Source of the DNA: Malania oleifera
Lineage: Eukaryota > Streptophyta > Magnoliopsida > Santalales > Ximeniaceae
DNA: 64,000 nucleotides
Direction: 5' to 3'
Assembly (NCBI RefSeq): GCF_029873635.1
Contig: NC_080423.1
Span: forward strand, 90,007,191-90,071,190
The position numbers and the translations under genes were made by a program. Within the stretch, counting starts at the first letter, position 1, and the number at the start of each line of letters is the position of its first letter. Positions 46,243-59,800 of the stretch are shown here, piece by piece. Below the pieces are notes generated by a model that saw nothing but the letters and a program-made list of their open reading frames with translations, did not search any database and was not told where the DNA came from.

Positions 46243-47981
46243 TGTTAGCTTTGGTATATTCCCAAGAGGGGGGGGGGTGAATTGGAATTTAAAAATTTAT
46301 CGCCTAAGTTAAACTAATCTAGTAGTAGTACATTCACAACCTAGGGTCTGTCTATGCAGTTCCATATGCGCAGATAGATACAACATGCGGAAATTAAAAT
46401 CATGCGCAACATTCACCAATTATAACATACATGTGCAGTAAATATAAAGAGTAGAAATATAAACAAGGCACACAATATGTTATCGGGGTTCGGCTAACTG
46501 TGCTTACGTCCCCGCCTCTACCTCGCAAGCCTGAGGATTCCACTAATGGCTCACTTAACGGGTGGAGCGGCACCTAATACAACTAGGTCAATTAGCACAG
46601 GGTTGAATTCAACCTTAACCAGATCAATTAACGGGGCTGACCTCACCCTACACGCCTTAACAGGATGACGCACCTAACTTTCCTAACTGGGTCTAAGCCA
46701 ATCCGAGACTATTCCATAGGGTTAGTCTCCCTCTTCAGGCCCTTGCTTGGAAATACAACAATATTTGAAATACAAAGAAATGGTACAATGATTATGCTTT
46801 CATGTAAAGCAGATGTGTACCCCAAATACGCACTGTATACTTAATCAATCAAATGCACATCAACAATGTAGGTAAATGTAAGCTATTGATGTGTATTTTT
46901 GTGTAAGCTACACTCAACAGGATATGATCGCTAATATACTCAAGAGTGCTCACAACAAGCAATATCTTGGAATAAAAACTATTTCAATAGCACTTCAATA
47001 TTCCAAGTATACAAATCAAATAATCAAACTAGTTCAAAAAAATTTTCCTCAATGAAATAAGCACAATACTAATTTGAAAATAGTTTGCTTGTTTAAAAAT
47101 GTTTGCACAACAAAAATCCAAGCTATAGGAATCTTTGCAATGACAATGCAAAGATCCTTAAGCTACTAGGCTTTTCCCAACACAAGATTTATCAAATGAA
47201 ATCTGTGGGAAAACCTTGCTTAACTCCCCAAAATCAATATCAATCAACCGAGTAAAGTAATGAGAGTATGAGCAATATAAAGCAATAAATGAACACTCAC
47301 AAAGTAAGATTTCTCAAGGGAATGAAGGTGTTTGAGTGTTATGGGGTTGGAATGAATAAATAGGGTTTAGGAAATTTGAGAGAATCTTTGGCTAATCCTA
47401 TTTGCTAATCACTACTAATTTTTGCAAATAAACCCCTATATATAGATAATGGGTAAATTATGACCGTTGGGGGACACATAGGGTATTCTTAAATTTGTTA
47501 AAAAAGTTTAGAAAAAATTAACCCTGTTTACTTAATTATAACCCCGATAAAAATTAATTTAACCCGAGAAGTTCGGGTGCCTGGCTTGAGGTTTCGGTGC
47601 CCGAATAGACTCAGTTAAAAAGCGTTTTAAAATAGTTCAGTTGCCCGGATAGAAGTTCGACAGCCCGATCAAAGTCAGTAGCCAAGCTATGTAACTTCAA
47701 GTGCCCGGTCAAATATTTGGTAGCCCGAATCCATGTGTTCGGTCGCCTAAGGTCCTTTTGAACTAAAACGGTCGGTCGTCCGAGTTGGTGAACTGTCCCT
47801 TTCAAGGCATTCGGGCGCCTGAGGAAAATAAGCACATTAAAAGTACGGTCACCTGAGAGCCCTGGTCAACTGTTGACTCGACCATATTTCGGGCGCTCGA
47901 GGAGTTTTGTACTCTAAGGGTTCGGTCGCCCGAGGTCTCTTAAGTTGCTTAGAAATATTTAATTTAAGTATAAATTTAACA

Positions 47982-48037
<56 letters not shown>

Positions 48038-48406
48038 GATATGTGTGTGAGTGTTGGGACCTATAGTCATACTATGGTCTTTAGTGAGGCTGTTTTGAGA
48101 TAGTCCCAAATATCTGGCGTGGGTTGACCGAAGGGTATCCTAAAGCCATTCGATCCTTATGGTCATTCTACGGACATTTTGAGCTTACACATACCTACAT
48201 GCATGACATGCAGAGATTATTACAGACCGATAGAAATGAAATTATTACAAACCCATTAAAATTACAACAAACAATAAATGTGTCAAGGTCTTCACTTCTC
48301 TTCAAGTTGACGCATGTCATTATGAGACCTGCACACAAACTCGACAACCATTAAATACCTGAGCATTTGTTATCATCAAAACAGGGTATGACCCATAAGG
48401 TCAACA
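46243..48406 (-). repeat. Copia LTR C (5' LTR)
   Basis: 2164 bases, ends TGTTAGCTTTGG and GGTCAACA; very similar to LTR B throughout. TATA region near 47443, dyad array 47565-47940, (TA)n at 47985-48032, longer than the same tract in LTR B (41654-41673). Confidence 0.92.
47565..47940 (-). promoter_or_regulatory. Dyad-motif array in copia LTR C
   Basis: About twelve TTCGGTCGCCCGAG-type sites, in the same order as in LTR B, with independent decay. Confidence 0.65.
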
Positions 48407-48411
48407 AGACG
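48407..48411. repeat. Imperfect target-site duplication, right (AGACG)
   Basis: Differs by one base from CGACG at 39447-39451. Confidence 0.6.
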
Positions 48412-49495
48412 GCTTATCATACCTATTGTGGGTGGCTTTCACTTTATCTTGCACAAGCTCAGGTTAGGAATGCGCATGAGTGCAATTAAAACATCTATAG
48501 GAAGGGTCAGAGCAAATTGCACAAACCTCTGCACATGTCATTGCTTGCGGTCCTAAGGACAATTACTGGTCTAATTTTTTGGACATGGCATGCAGGGTAG
48601 GGGCTAGGTCTTGGCTTGTGACCAACTCTTAAACTCCCTTAGGTTTAGAGGTTGATTGATTGGGTAGTCTATGAGTGGTGGCCATGTGCTGCTGAGAATT
48701 TTCAGCCAACTTTTCAAAGAGAATCCAGGCCTCGTTCTCAGGTTTGTGAGAAAAGTACCTTCACACGATGCATCAACCATGGACCTATCTCTCTCAGCTA
48801 ACCCTTCATAAAAAATTTTGAATTAATTGCCACTTGGGGACTTGATGATGTGGGCATTTACGAAGTAGATCCCATAAACACTCCCAGGTCTCAAAGAAAA
48901 GTTCCCCATCCATTTGTGTGAAACTTGTGATTGCACTTCGCAGGTGGTTAGTCTTCCCAATTAGGAAGTACTTTCTTAAAAGTTCATATTGCATGGTGGC
49001 TCAGTTGGTCATTGAATTAGGCTCTAAAGATGTTAGCCAATATTTGGCCTTATCCTTCAGGGACAATGGAAAAATCCTAAGATGAAGGGCGTCATCACTA
49101 AAATTAGGTATACGGATGGTGGAGCAAATCTCCAAGAACTTATACCGATGTTCATGAGGATTTTCAGTGGAGTTCCCCTGAAAGTTGGGCATCATTGAGA
49201 TGATTGAAATCTTAATCTCAAATTGCGCCACTTGGACATCCGGGAACCGGATGCAGGATGGCGATGTGTATGCATTAGGCACAAAGTAGTCCCTAAAAGG
49301 CTGAAGGGGTTGCTCTCCTACCATAGGTAGGTAGGGAGCTTTGAGTTCCAGGATTTGTTCAGCGGGAACTGGTGGGTTATTTTCGGCCATGGCTTTCAAT
49401 TCAGACGACTCAGCCTTCTCTCGATTAGTGATAGGTTTCCTAAGGGACCTACAAGATTTTTCAATCTTAGGACCTATGGGAATTATCTCAGGTTC
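48412..49495 (-). pseudogene. Athila-like gag, N-terminal and zinc-knuckle part
   Basis: ATG at 49390 gives MAENNPPVPAEQ; the frame is also open upstream. Then the capsid core: ENPHEHRYKFLEICSTIRI, LHLRIFPLSLKDKAKYWLTS, YELLRKYFLIGKTNHLRSAI, MDGELFFETWECL and LLRKCPHHQVPKWQLIQNFL. A TGA at about 49000 replaces Trp in the LTSL..NSMTNW motif. EVCAICSDPSYRC near 48490-48530 marks the Cys-rich region. The frame continues across the copia complex at 39451. Athila gag is normally followed by pol, which lies to the left and is missing here. Confidence 0.85.
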
Positions 49496-49770
49496 TGTTG
49501 ACCTAACATGGCTTTTGAATCTTATTTTGATGATAAGAAATAAAGGTAAATTTAACATGTTGAGGTTTAAGTGATGATGTTTTAGGAAATCAAGTATATG
49601 AAGTTCAAAAGTTCAAGTATCACGAGTTCAAGATAACAAGTGTCATTAAATGTTTATACTCCAAACAACAAGTGATCAAAAGGAAACTTAAAGGGACAAA
49701 GACAGACAAACCTTATGAAATCTTAAAGGATATTGAAGCTTAAGACAAAATGGACTCAAGACAAAATGGA
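49496..49770 (+). repeat. Copia LTR fragment (+), U3 start only
   Basis: Starts TGTTGACCTAACATGGC, then TTATTTTGATGATAAGAAAT, the sense-strand U3 start seen in inverse form at 21179. Contains a 17-bp direct repeat (GACAAAATGGACTCAA) at 49744-49778. It runs into minus-strand copia internal sequence at about 49770-49800, so the junction is a rearrangement. Confidence 0.6.
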
Positions 49771-49779
49771 CTCAAAGCT

Positions 49780-52700
49780 AATAGCTAAAATATAACCATA
49801 AAACCACTACCATAATGATCCTATAAATTAAACAATCACATGCATGATCATATGGCAAATAAAAACAGTTGTGGCAATATAAACATGCTTCAGATTATGA
49901 TTTTTAATACAAAAGCATTTCATTCAATCAGATGCCACAATAAATCTAAGCCAAAAGGTGTTTTTGAGCATCACATAATAGACATTTTATTTTAAGATGC
50001 TCCCCTATCAATTTGGAATCCTAGCTTAGATACAATACGTTGCTTATACTAAATGGAGAATTACTTCATTATGCCTAGTAGTATAAGCCATCATTTGGAA
50101 ACTTCTAAACCAACCATACTAATTATTAATCAACTATATTTATCCCTATCAGTATAGTTGTCCCTATAGACCATAGATGCATCAGAGAAGATATACACTA
50201 GGGCATGCAATAATGTTCATGACCCAAGAACATTTCATTTCAAATCATAAAACTTCAAGCGTGGGATATAATGTTTAGGGATTTTAGAAGAGCCTCAATA
50301 TTCAAAAAGCGAAATGATGCATATAAGTTATTTATGCGCTTCCTATAGGGATGGATTTTAGCCTTTCTAAATCTTTGATGATTATACTAGGATGAAGTTT
50401 AATTATTCAATTGATTTTCACTCATCCTTTCAAAAAGATTTTAATGTTAAATTTATCATAATCATCTTCAACACAAGGTTTTGGTTTGGAAAAATTCCTA
50501 TCGAAATTTCAGCAGCATGCCGTCTATAAATCGGATATTTCCCAAATTTTCATGCACCAAAACTTGATAGATTCAAGCATTTAATTCAAAATAACTCAAT
50601 TTGAGCATTTGAGAACCTATAATCCACTACCAACATGCAATTCTCATCAACTGCATCCGCCAAGCAGGAGGCACTCTGTACTAAGCATGCATTCCAGTAG
50701 TGTAGTCAACTCAAGATATTCAATATAGCTCAATAGTAAAGATATAAACTATCCATCAAAGAAATTTTAGCCATTAATCAAATCACGGATAGTGTGCTGC
50801 AATGCTATGCACATATAGGCATAAGGGCATAAATGATATAAAAATATGAGAGCATTCCAATTTATATAGATATGAATGATAAATGCTCCCCCTGAGTTAT
50901 GCACTTAACCATTTAATGCCTTTTTCATTTTCTAATCTCTTTAGCCAAGAGTTATAATATTTTCAATGATTTAAACTTGGCAATGAATGCTTTCGGCTTA
51001 AAGGACCAAAAAGTCACAATAGATATTTCTTTAAGTGAATTAAGCCAATATTGCCTCTATTGATGTGAATTTCAATACGTGTGAGAGGCACAAGTTAGAA
51101 TGACTTTTAATGTTAGTCTCATGTGCATAGGTCTCCTTGAAATATTTGCATTCATCTAGATTAAGACCTAGTGCAACCAACTTAGCCATTCAACTCATCT
51201 CTAAGAGAAGTAGAGAATAAACACTCTTAACAATTAAATTTCTATAAGTTCAAAAGAGTATTCATGAAGAAGCAGGACATAATTTAAAAGAGTTTCCATG
51301 CTAGCAAATATGTCTAACTCATCTTGCCAAAGAGCATTTAGGAGTATACAAATTTCATGAACAATGCCCTTAGAATGATGGAAGGTATCCTTTAGACATG
51401 ATTATAATTGTGAGCAAGGATATGAACTAGGGGATAGCAAAAGTATTTGGCGAATATGATCGTGAAAGGACAAAGAATTCCTATGAAGGAGAGAGCTTCT
51501 GTCAAAATTAGAGAACTTTTACATTTAAAGCTCAAAGGGATTTTATTATTAGAATTCGATGAACAGTTTGAATCCCTCCCAAGCTACCTCTAATTTGATT
51601 GAGAATGATGATTTTTAATAAGCACACTATGGATATGGAATTTTGATAAATAGTGCTTATACCAAGAGTTATAACTCCAACTTGTTCAAGACTCTTAAGT
51701 TCAAGAATGGGTTTAGGATTATGTGATATATAGTGTGAAATTCCCTAAATCATAAGCTTGTGCAATGGACAATATATGCTTAACTTAAGAATTATACATT
51801 CAAGAATAGATTAAGCATTTGAAATTAATTAATTGGCAAAGAAGCCATGTTCATTTGGAAGTGGATTTTATTTCAACAAACTGTCAATGTTTTCAAATTT
51901 TCACCAATCATTATGATATATATGCATTAAGTTCAGATTGGATATATTACATGTATTTCCACACTTACGTGATTATCTAAAGGTTCTTGGTAAAACAATA
52001 TTATATAGTGAATGCAGATATCAAGATTTGATATTTTAAGCAAAGACCACTTCCTAGCCTTTTGGTCATCACTACTCCTAATCCTAGAAACCAAGGATGG
52101 ATTAAATGATTATGCAATATTACTTTAGATCCATTTTTCCAAAGGTCATATGGCGTTTGCTTTCATGGTTATCCATTTCATTTTCTTTTCTAAGTCTCTA
52201 GCACCTCCAACTAAACAATTAAACCCGCTGTGCCCTTTTCTTTTATGTTGTAAGCAAGTTTTGAATTTTCATGAAAGGCTATGCTTACTAATCTTATGTT
52301 TGCTCGATGAGGCATAAAAGTTTGTATGGGATTTATTAAGTGATTTTGAACCCTTTTTGAAAAGATTTTTTTTTTTTTTTTATGACCTGAGGGTTTATCA
52401 TCTCCCATTTCTTCCTTCTGGCATATTATTTTCAAAATTTTTTTCATGCTTTTCTTCTCTAAGGTGGCATGATAAACTTGTAATTCCTCTAATTTTTTAG
52501 CAAACCTTTTGTTTTGAATTTTCAAATGTTTTATGATAAGACATTCCAACTAGAGACTTATAAATTTTAAATGAATCCTTTTCTAGTTTTCTGTTCAATG
52601 ACATGCTTTCATCTTAAAACTCACAGCACGATTCAATACAAGATTTATCTCTATAACTATCATATGAATCAATGCATACAGTATCATTATCAGAAACAGT

Positions 52701-53317
52701 CGATGACTCATTATAAGATATATCACAAAATTTTTTATAAGAATCATTGCATGCATCAACAACAGAACTATCATGAAATTCAAAAGATGATTCAGTACAT
52801 GACACAACATAGCATTCATCACAAGAATCATCAAACGAACTAAAGTGAATATCATATACCTCCTCGTTGATTTCAAGCTCATAATTTATCTCCTATTGAT
52901 CATTTGAGCTTGGAGCATTCAGAGGAGTTACGATCTCCTTCTCCTGGGATTCTCCATATTTCTTTTCTAGTTCATCCCAGATTTCCTATGCACTATGACA
53001 TGCCACACACTCAAGTAGAATATTAGAATCTAAAGCATAGTAAAATAAGTCCATGGCATATGAATTCGCATGCATTAACCTAATATCATTTTCATTCAAT
53101 GGCATACGAATCTCATTAATAATCACCCACCAGGCCATCCAATCCATTGATTTTATAAATATGCTCATCCTAATTAGGTGGTGTAATTGACACCACAAAA
53201 CAATGGAGGACTAGAAGGTGATTGTCCCTCACCGAATGGGGATACACAAAATTGAGTCATTGCAATCTTTTTGTAAAAAAATGTTTAAATCTAGTGTAAC
53301 GAGGCTCTAACACCAAT
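49780..53317 (-). mobile_element. Second copia internal region, PPT side truncated
   Basis: Parallels 42780-46242 along its length (for example TGATCATATGGCAAA near 49847 and 42827; the AGCAGCATGCC block at 50510). It has a gag remnant at the right end and a decayed PBS (TGGTGTTAGAGC on minus, 53304-53315). The PPT and 3' LTR are missing. No pol motifs. Confidence 0.8.
52140..53198 (-). pseudogene. Copia gag remnant, second copy
   Basis: MSIFIKSMDWMAWWVI, MHANSYAMDLFYYALDSN and HSA at 52986-53198, then QEIWDELEKKYGESQEKEI-like residues, with stops. Further left, Ser/Asp/His-rich and Lys-rich stretches (LEELQVYHATLEKK near 52480). Homologous to 45030-46092. Confidence 0.7.
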
Positions 53318-53826
53318 TGTTAGCTTTGGTGTATTCCCAAGAGGTGGTGAATTGGGAATTTAAAATTTATTCCTTCTAGGTTAAACTAGATTAGCAGTAT
53401 TATGCAACCTAGGGTCTGTTTATGCAATTATAAACCCAATCATTCACAATAGTAAAATATAAACATTGTGTGCTGGAATTTAAAATGTGGAAATTAAAAG
53501 CACGCACAAGAAATGTTAATAGGGTTTGGCCAACTGTGCCTAAGTCTTCGCCTCTAGCTCATAAGTCCCAGGATTCCACTAAAGGCTCACTTCAAGGATG
53601 GAGCGGCACCTAATACAATAAGGTCAATTAGCATAGGGCTGACCTCAACCTTTACAAACTCTACTTGCGGGGCAGAGAAGACCCTAACAATCCTTATGGG
53701 CTGGATTATCGCCCCCTCAGGCCGCTCCTGGAATATAGCAGATTTACAATAAATTTCGTGTACAATTTCCGTACTTCTCCATCAAGCAGATTTGTACCAA
53801 TACGCGCAAGCAATAACCAATGCACT
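53318..53826 (-). repeat. Copia LTR E, first part (split by element D)
   Basis: Starts TGTTAGCTTTGGTGTATTCC, with the G-run reduced to GG. Carries the conserved block (GGATTCCACT, then GGATGGAGCGGCACC). It ends at GCACT, the duplication created by element D, and continues at 62298. The joined length is about 2.1 kb, a full LTR. Confidence 0.85.
53822..53826. repeat. Target-site duplication GCACT, left
   Basis: Identical to 62293-62297. Confidence 0.9.
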
Positions 53827-56017
53827 TGTTGGAATTGGTGTGATCCCAAAAGGGGGGGTGAACTGGGTTTTAAAATATTTTTCACTTATTTAAACAATTA
53901 CGCCGATTCACCATAGTTCATATCCTATTTAATATTGAAAACGTGTATGTACAATGATTAAGTTATCAGTGTGTGCATACATACACGTGTGCTGCATATC
54001 TTATTTAAATTAGTTATGTGTACATGCAAGATGGTTATAACAAAACATGAACGAGCATACACATGCTGAAATTTAAGTGTAGGAATTTAAATAATATAGA
54101 GAGAGAATAACACACAAATTTGTTAATGAGGTTCGACCAATACTACCTGTGTCCCCGCCTTGGGCATACCCCCAAGGATTCCACTATACCTACTCACTTA
54201 ACTGTGCAGAGTAGAAGCCTTTTACATCCTCTTCTTATGGCGCGAGGAAAACCCCAGCTCAATTACTAGGCTGATCCAAACAAGTCTCACTTATGGGGCT
54301 GAGAATCCCCAATTCAATTTCGGGCTGAATCGAACTGGTCTCACTTACGGGGATGAGACACCCCAATTCAATTCCAGGCTGAACCCAATCGTTACAATAA
54401 AACTATTTTTGTACATAAAATATGCTTCTGAAATACAAGCAGAAATGTACACGATAAAGCTCTAAATATATGCACTCTCTTATGATATGAGTTATTCTTA
54501 GTAGAGTAAGGATGTTTTTCTAAATAAATATTCTAATATTTGAAGAAAGATGTATATGATAAAATGCTTCAAATATTTGAGCCCTAATAAAATATTCTCT
54601 TAAAAATATATTTCAAATGCATCGGAGAATCAAAGATTTGTTCTAAAAGTATTTTTACAAAAACTAATATGTAAGATCTTTGATATTATATGAAACAGGC
54701 AATAAAAGCTTCAAAGATCAAATGTAAAACAAATATTTTCTCCAATGAAGATTTGCAGTAATATTGTTTGGAGAAGATAGGATTTATGCTCAAAACGTTT
54801 TTGCAATAACCACACTTTAAAAATAATCAGCCCAATAAAAAATACTCTCTTAAAAGAATGTTTTCAACAAAGAGTCAGAGAGTTTGGAGAGTATGAAAAG
54901 ATTTGACCCCAAAATGATTTTTCAAGTAAAAAAGTATGTGGGGGAACTTTGATTAGTAAAAACATTTGGGAGAAAAATTAGGCTAATCAAAGTTTTTAAT
55001 TTGGAGTTATGAGGGGGTATTTATAGATTTTCTGAAAATTTTGACCATTAGGGACACGCTCGGTTTTTTGGAAAAGATTAATTAAATTTTAATGAAGTTT
55101 TAATGCATTTAAAAAATTCCAACCTTAGAGCACCGGTCGACCACTTTTGTGGTTTGGTCGACTGTGGAGCCAAGTTCGGTTGACCAGGTAAGATTTGAAC
55201 TAGAAGTTCGGTCGACCAGACTTATTGTCCCAAGGGCGATTTTCCATTTTTGCATGGTTCAGTCGACCATGTGATTTTGAACTATGAAGTTTGGTCGACC
55301 AAACCATTGAGTTCTCACACGTGGGAACTTGGTCGACTAGGGCATTGTTATGCATTTTGGGCTCGGTCAACCTGATGGTCAAAGTGTTGACTCCTAAGGT
55401 GTTCGGTCGACGGGGTGATAATGAACTAAGTAAGTTTGGTCGATCGGTCCGTGGTCAAACTGTTGACCTAGTCCCAGTTCGGTCGATCGAGAGATATTGT
55501 ACTTTCAAGTACGGTCGACCGAACGTGTATTTTTCATACATTTTGGTTCCAACTCCCTTATATATTCACCCTATTCATATGATGATTAAATTTATGAAAT
55601 AGGGCATCTTTTATAAATTATAGGGAGTCCTAAGGTCAGTCTAGGTCTTCTTTAGGACACCGAAAAAATCCCGCGTCGGTCGACCGAGGGTGTTCCCTAA
55701 GGTTATTCAGTTCCCTATGGTCAAACTATGGTCATTTGAGCATTTAAAACATATCATGCAAGATGTATGCATTATTACAGACCAAATATAAAAATAAATG
55801 CATATACAAGTAAACACACAAATGTCTTCTTCTTTCTTCTTTGCTCTTTAACTCTATGGAATACGTGAGATGTGAGCTTTGAGTCGTGTCATAGCTTCCA
55901 TGTCCTCTTGATCTTATGTGTGACCTGAATTATACCTGTTTACGCACTTAAAAGCACACATACGAACTGCTTGTGTTTGTCAGTATCAAAACGGAGATCG
56001 GACTCAAAACGCTAACA
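53827..56017 (-). repeat. 3' LTR of element D
   Basis: 2191 bases, TGTTGGAATTGGTGTGATCC to GCTAACA. TATA box TCTATAAATACC (minus, about 55020-55031). G-box CACGTG at 55319-55324. Dyad array 55130-55690. Confidence 0.92.
55130..55690 (-). promoter_or_regulatory. Dyad-motif array in element D 3' LTR
   Basis: Thirteen TTCGGTCGACCGAA-type sites by eye, spaced mostly 30-50 bases, from ACCGGTCGACCAC (55135) to GTCGGTCGACCGAG (about 55676). Confidence 0.8.
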
Positions 56018-56805
56018 ATCTCCCCTTTTTTTTATGATGACAAACACATAAGAGCAAAATGGGTACTGCCTAAAAAGGCTCCCCATAAGAATATGCATAA
56101 AGAAAAATATAAACAGTAAAGCTCAAACATATTCATGAAAGAAGACACTTCAACAAATTATGCATTTAGTTTTAACATTAAAGCACATGCTCAGATATTT
56201 GCTCATATGTTTTTACCCCTCAAGATATTTGCCCCTATGGTCTTAAACATTTTGCTTAAAAATATTCTTCCCCTTTTGGTATTAGCAAAAGGGTTAAGCT
56301 AAGTAGAGAATAATTTTATCATTTAAAATAGGCTCAGTAAAGAGAACTCCCCCTTTTTGAAAACTCTCCCCTTATGTGATATAGTAGTTGGGCATAAAAA
56401 TTTTATAACTGCTTAAAAAATTATACTAATAAGGCACACACAACAGTTTTCATAATTGGTTATTTAAGAGATGAAAAAGCACATGACACACAAGATCAGA
56501 CCAGGATTATCCACAAACCATGGCAATTTAAACATATCATAAGACTCGTGAAAGATTTGAGTTCGACACGCATGACATATGATAGCAAATGTAGGTTTGA
56601 GCATAAGAGTGGTCTAACTAGTTCATATGCATTTCATGAACAATTAATGAACCAGCTATGTAATATAACACCCTTAAAAGATTTCATGACATAAAATTTT
56701 AATACAGAGAGAGCATAAGTCATGAAAGCATTTAAGCACACAAGCAAGAACCAAGATGTATTTTATATAAGTTTAATTCTTGCTTTTGAAAATTTATATA
56801 TAAAA

Positions 56806-56839
<34 letters not shown>

Positions 56840-59800
56840 AAAATATATCCTCCTTAAAATTTTCAATAAATACTATGGGCTTGTGCTTGCTGAAAAAGAA
56901 ACTTTAATTTAAAATTCAAGCAAACATTATTTTCTTAGTTTATCATTTAAGCACAAATCACAAAGTACCAAAAAAATGCAACCATATAATCCAAAGATAT
57001 TAAATAAATTTAAGAATGGGGATCTTATGGCAAAACCCAAAACACTGTGGCAAACAAAATATTTTCATTTATTATATTCAATGAAGACATTACAATTAAG
57101 CACAAGCCACAATGAATTCAAAAACCAAATCTAAGCTAGAAATGTTGTGAGCACTACAAGATAGAAAAATAATTTCTAGGTACTCCCCCTATCAATTTGA
57201 ATACATGCTTAGATTTTTTTAACTACTTATACTGGTATAATTTGTGAAAATTCATTAAAAGGCCAAACAGTATAAGTATTAATTTCATATTTTACTGGAT
57301 ATGTGTTAGACGAATTTCACCAATAAAATGTCACTAAACACCCATGCGCTAAATATCAAGTACTAAGTCATGCATGGTGTTCATTTGTACCTAGAACAAT
57401 CCATATCAAAGATGTTCAGAGGAGATAGGATATGATGTTCAAGGTATTTAGAAAGACGTTAGACTCAAAAAGTAGAAACAATAGTAATGTGAGTCCATGG
57501 GTCAAGTGATTATAATCCTTTTTCATTGATGGGGCTTAACCTCCCCGGTATAGTCTTAAGCATACAAAAGTGCATTAACGTTCAAGGATGGATTTCATTT
57601 AAGTACAATTAACACACGTTCATCCTTCTAAATATTACTCAACATGCATGAGATTATAGGCATTAAGTTCATTTTTCTTAAACGTGAGGCTTAAACTCCC
57701 CCTGTATATTTGCATGCATACATACGTGCATAAAGTTTAGGATGATAGTCATTTAAGAGCATTCCTAAAAAATTCATCCTTTCAAAGGATTTTTAGCATG
57801 CAGTAAATATAGGCATTTAGCACATACTAGCATGACAAATTGCATTTCGTTTTAATACACAATAGCCAATCAAGGCTATACTCTGAAGGTAATGCAATAG
57901 GGGATTAAAAAGGAATGACACAACTCAAAATGCTTAAAGAGTGTATGCAGAGTGAATGCTTTTCCCCGAGTCATGCAAAATTCCTAGTTACATGGACTTT
58001 GAATATTATAACATGATGATTGACCATTTGGGTCCTTCATGACATTCATACCCCAAGGTTAGAATCAAATGGCATCCATGAACTAGTTCATCCTAAGACA
58101 AAAAAAAAAAAAAAATGTGTACATGTTTTTCAATTTATATATAGCATTTAGGATTTTACATGTACTGACCTATTTAGTTTTCTAGCATCTTAGGAAATAA
58201 ACACTAAGACTATGCATATTCTTTAGTTTAGCATATAAGATTTGAAACATTCAACATGCACCAATGGACATTTCAACATGCACTTATAACTATAGATGAA
58301 AAATAAAATTCTTTTATGATTCACTCATCATTTCAAAAATATTTTAACATGCATTGAATTATCTATCCTAATACATGGTTTCATTTATGGGAAAAATTCT
58401 ATCGAAATTTCGGCAGAATTTCGTCTGTAAATTGAACATTTTCCCATTTTTCCATGTACCTAAAACCTGATAGATTCATGCAATCAATTTATAATTCAGC
58501 TCAAGCATGCGAGAACCTATATCCATTACCAGCATGCAATTCTCATCAACTGCATCCATCATGCAGGAGGCATAGACTAAGCATGCAATCAGGTAGTACA
58601 TCAATATATCAAATAAAATATAAACTATCCATATGAAGATATAATCATTAGGCAAGTGATGGATAGTGGCATTCGGCTCAAAGCAGATCAAATTTTTTTT
58701 TTTTTAATATCCATCAATTAGAAAATATATTCATTTAGCACACATGGATATTTGCATTTAGCTCAACAACAACCCATCCAAAAAGTATAAGCACAATATA
58801 TATTGGATGAATTTTCTAAAATCTGTTGCTCCCCCTCAATTATATAGCCAAAGAATTATATGTTCAATTAATTGTATTTAACATAACGAATATTTTCAAA
58901 TATGAGGATGAGCTTGTGAATTCCTTGATTTTAATTCATCATTTAAAAAATGATTTATCGTTTAAGCTTAATTATGAGTTTGGGATTATACATTACATAG
59001 CATAAGATCAATTTCCTAAAACTCAATACTGTGTGATGGACAAAGATATGTTATATCTAAGACATTCATACAAAAGCATATATAGCATTATTAAAATAAC
59101 ACTGTCCATTTCAATGAGATTTATTTAAACGTGCTTATGAGGTTTAATTTAAGAACTAATAATGATATAAGCATGCACTAGCCAAAGTTATCATATATTA
59201 ACCAATCATAGTTATACGTATATATATAAAGCTTAGATTGGATAAGATCATTAAAACTCACATATTGGCTAGATTTTCTTAGGGTTCTCAGTATGATAAT
59301 AGTGTATATTAAGGTTTTGAATTTTAAGCATTATACACTAATTAAGCATTTAAAGTATTCTAACCCTATGTATAACAATTTCTAAAATCTTATGAGTATA
59401 TGAAATTTCCTTGACGTATTTCTCATAAGATGACATGCTAGTAATATCCAATATATCATGATTCATAAAAATTTAACACAACACAAGTCATATAAATCAT
59501 GACATAGAGTTTTCAATAAAGTTCAAGGAGAAAGATATACCTTTACAATTTACTCCTCCATAATAGTTCATGCTCAAAGTGGTGTCTTTTTTTTTCTCTC
59601 AATTTTTCAAAATCTTTATGATTCCCAAAATCCTTAGCACATAGAAAGATATAAACTTGCAAAACCATTAGAGACTAAGGCACAGTAAAAGTATGCATGA
59701 CACTCAAATGATATGCATTGAAACATAAGTCATGCAAATTCAATTCATTTTCAAATTTTGGGAAATTTGCAATTTGAAAACATTTTCAATGGGATATGAT

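Larger units (their letters stand above)
39452..48406 (-). mobile_element. Tandem copia structure: partial LTR A, internal, LTR B, internal, LTR C
   Basis: Three LTR copies alternate with two internal pieces, all minus-strand. LTR A keeps only about 180 bases and joins the PBS-proximal internal region (39683-39911), which ends at LTR B. LTR B is followed by a PPT and a full internal region that ends in a PBS and LTR C. The middle LTR is therefore shared. The whole is inserted in Athila gag with a near-perfect 5-bp duplication. Confidence 0.85.

Noticed and set aside
52571..52882. His/Tyr-rich and Met/Ile-rich open frames
   Set aside because: Low-complexity readings of the repetitive Ser/Asp-rich gag region in other frames.
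55130..55690. CRISPR-like regularly spaced short repeats
   Set aside because: Sites are short palindromes with variable spacing inside a plant LTR; no cas genes and the DNA is eukaryotic.
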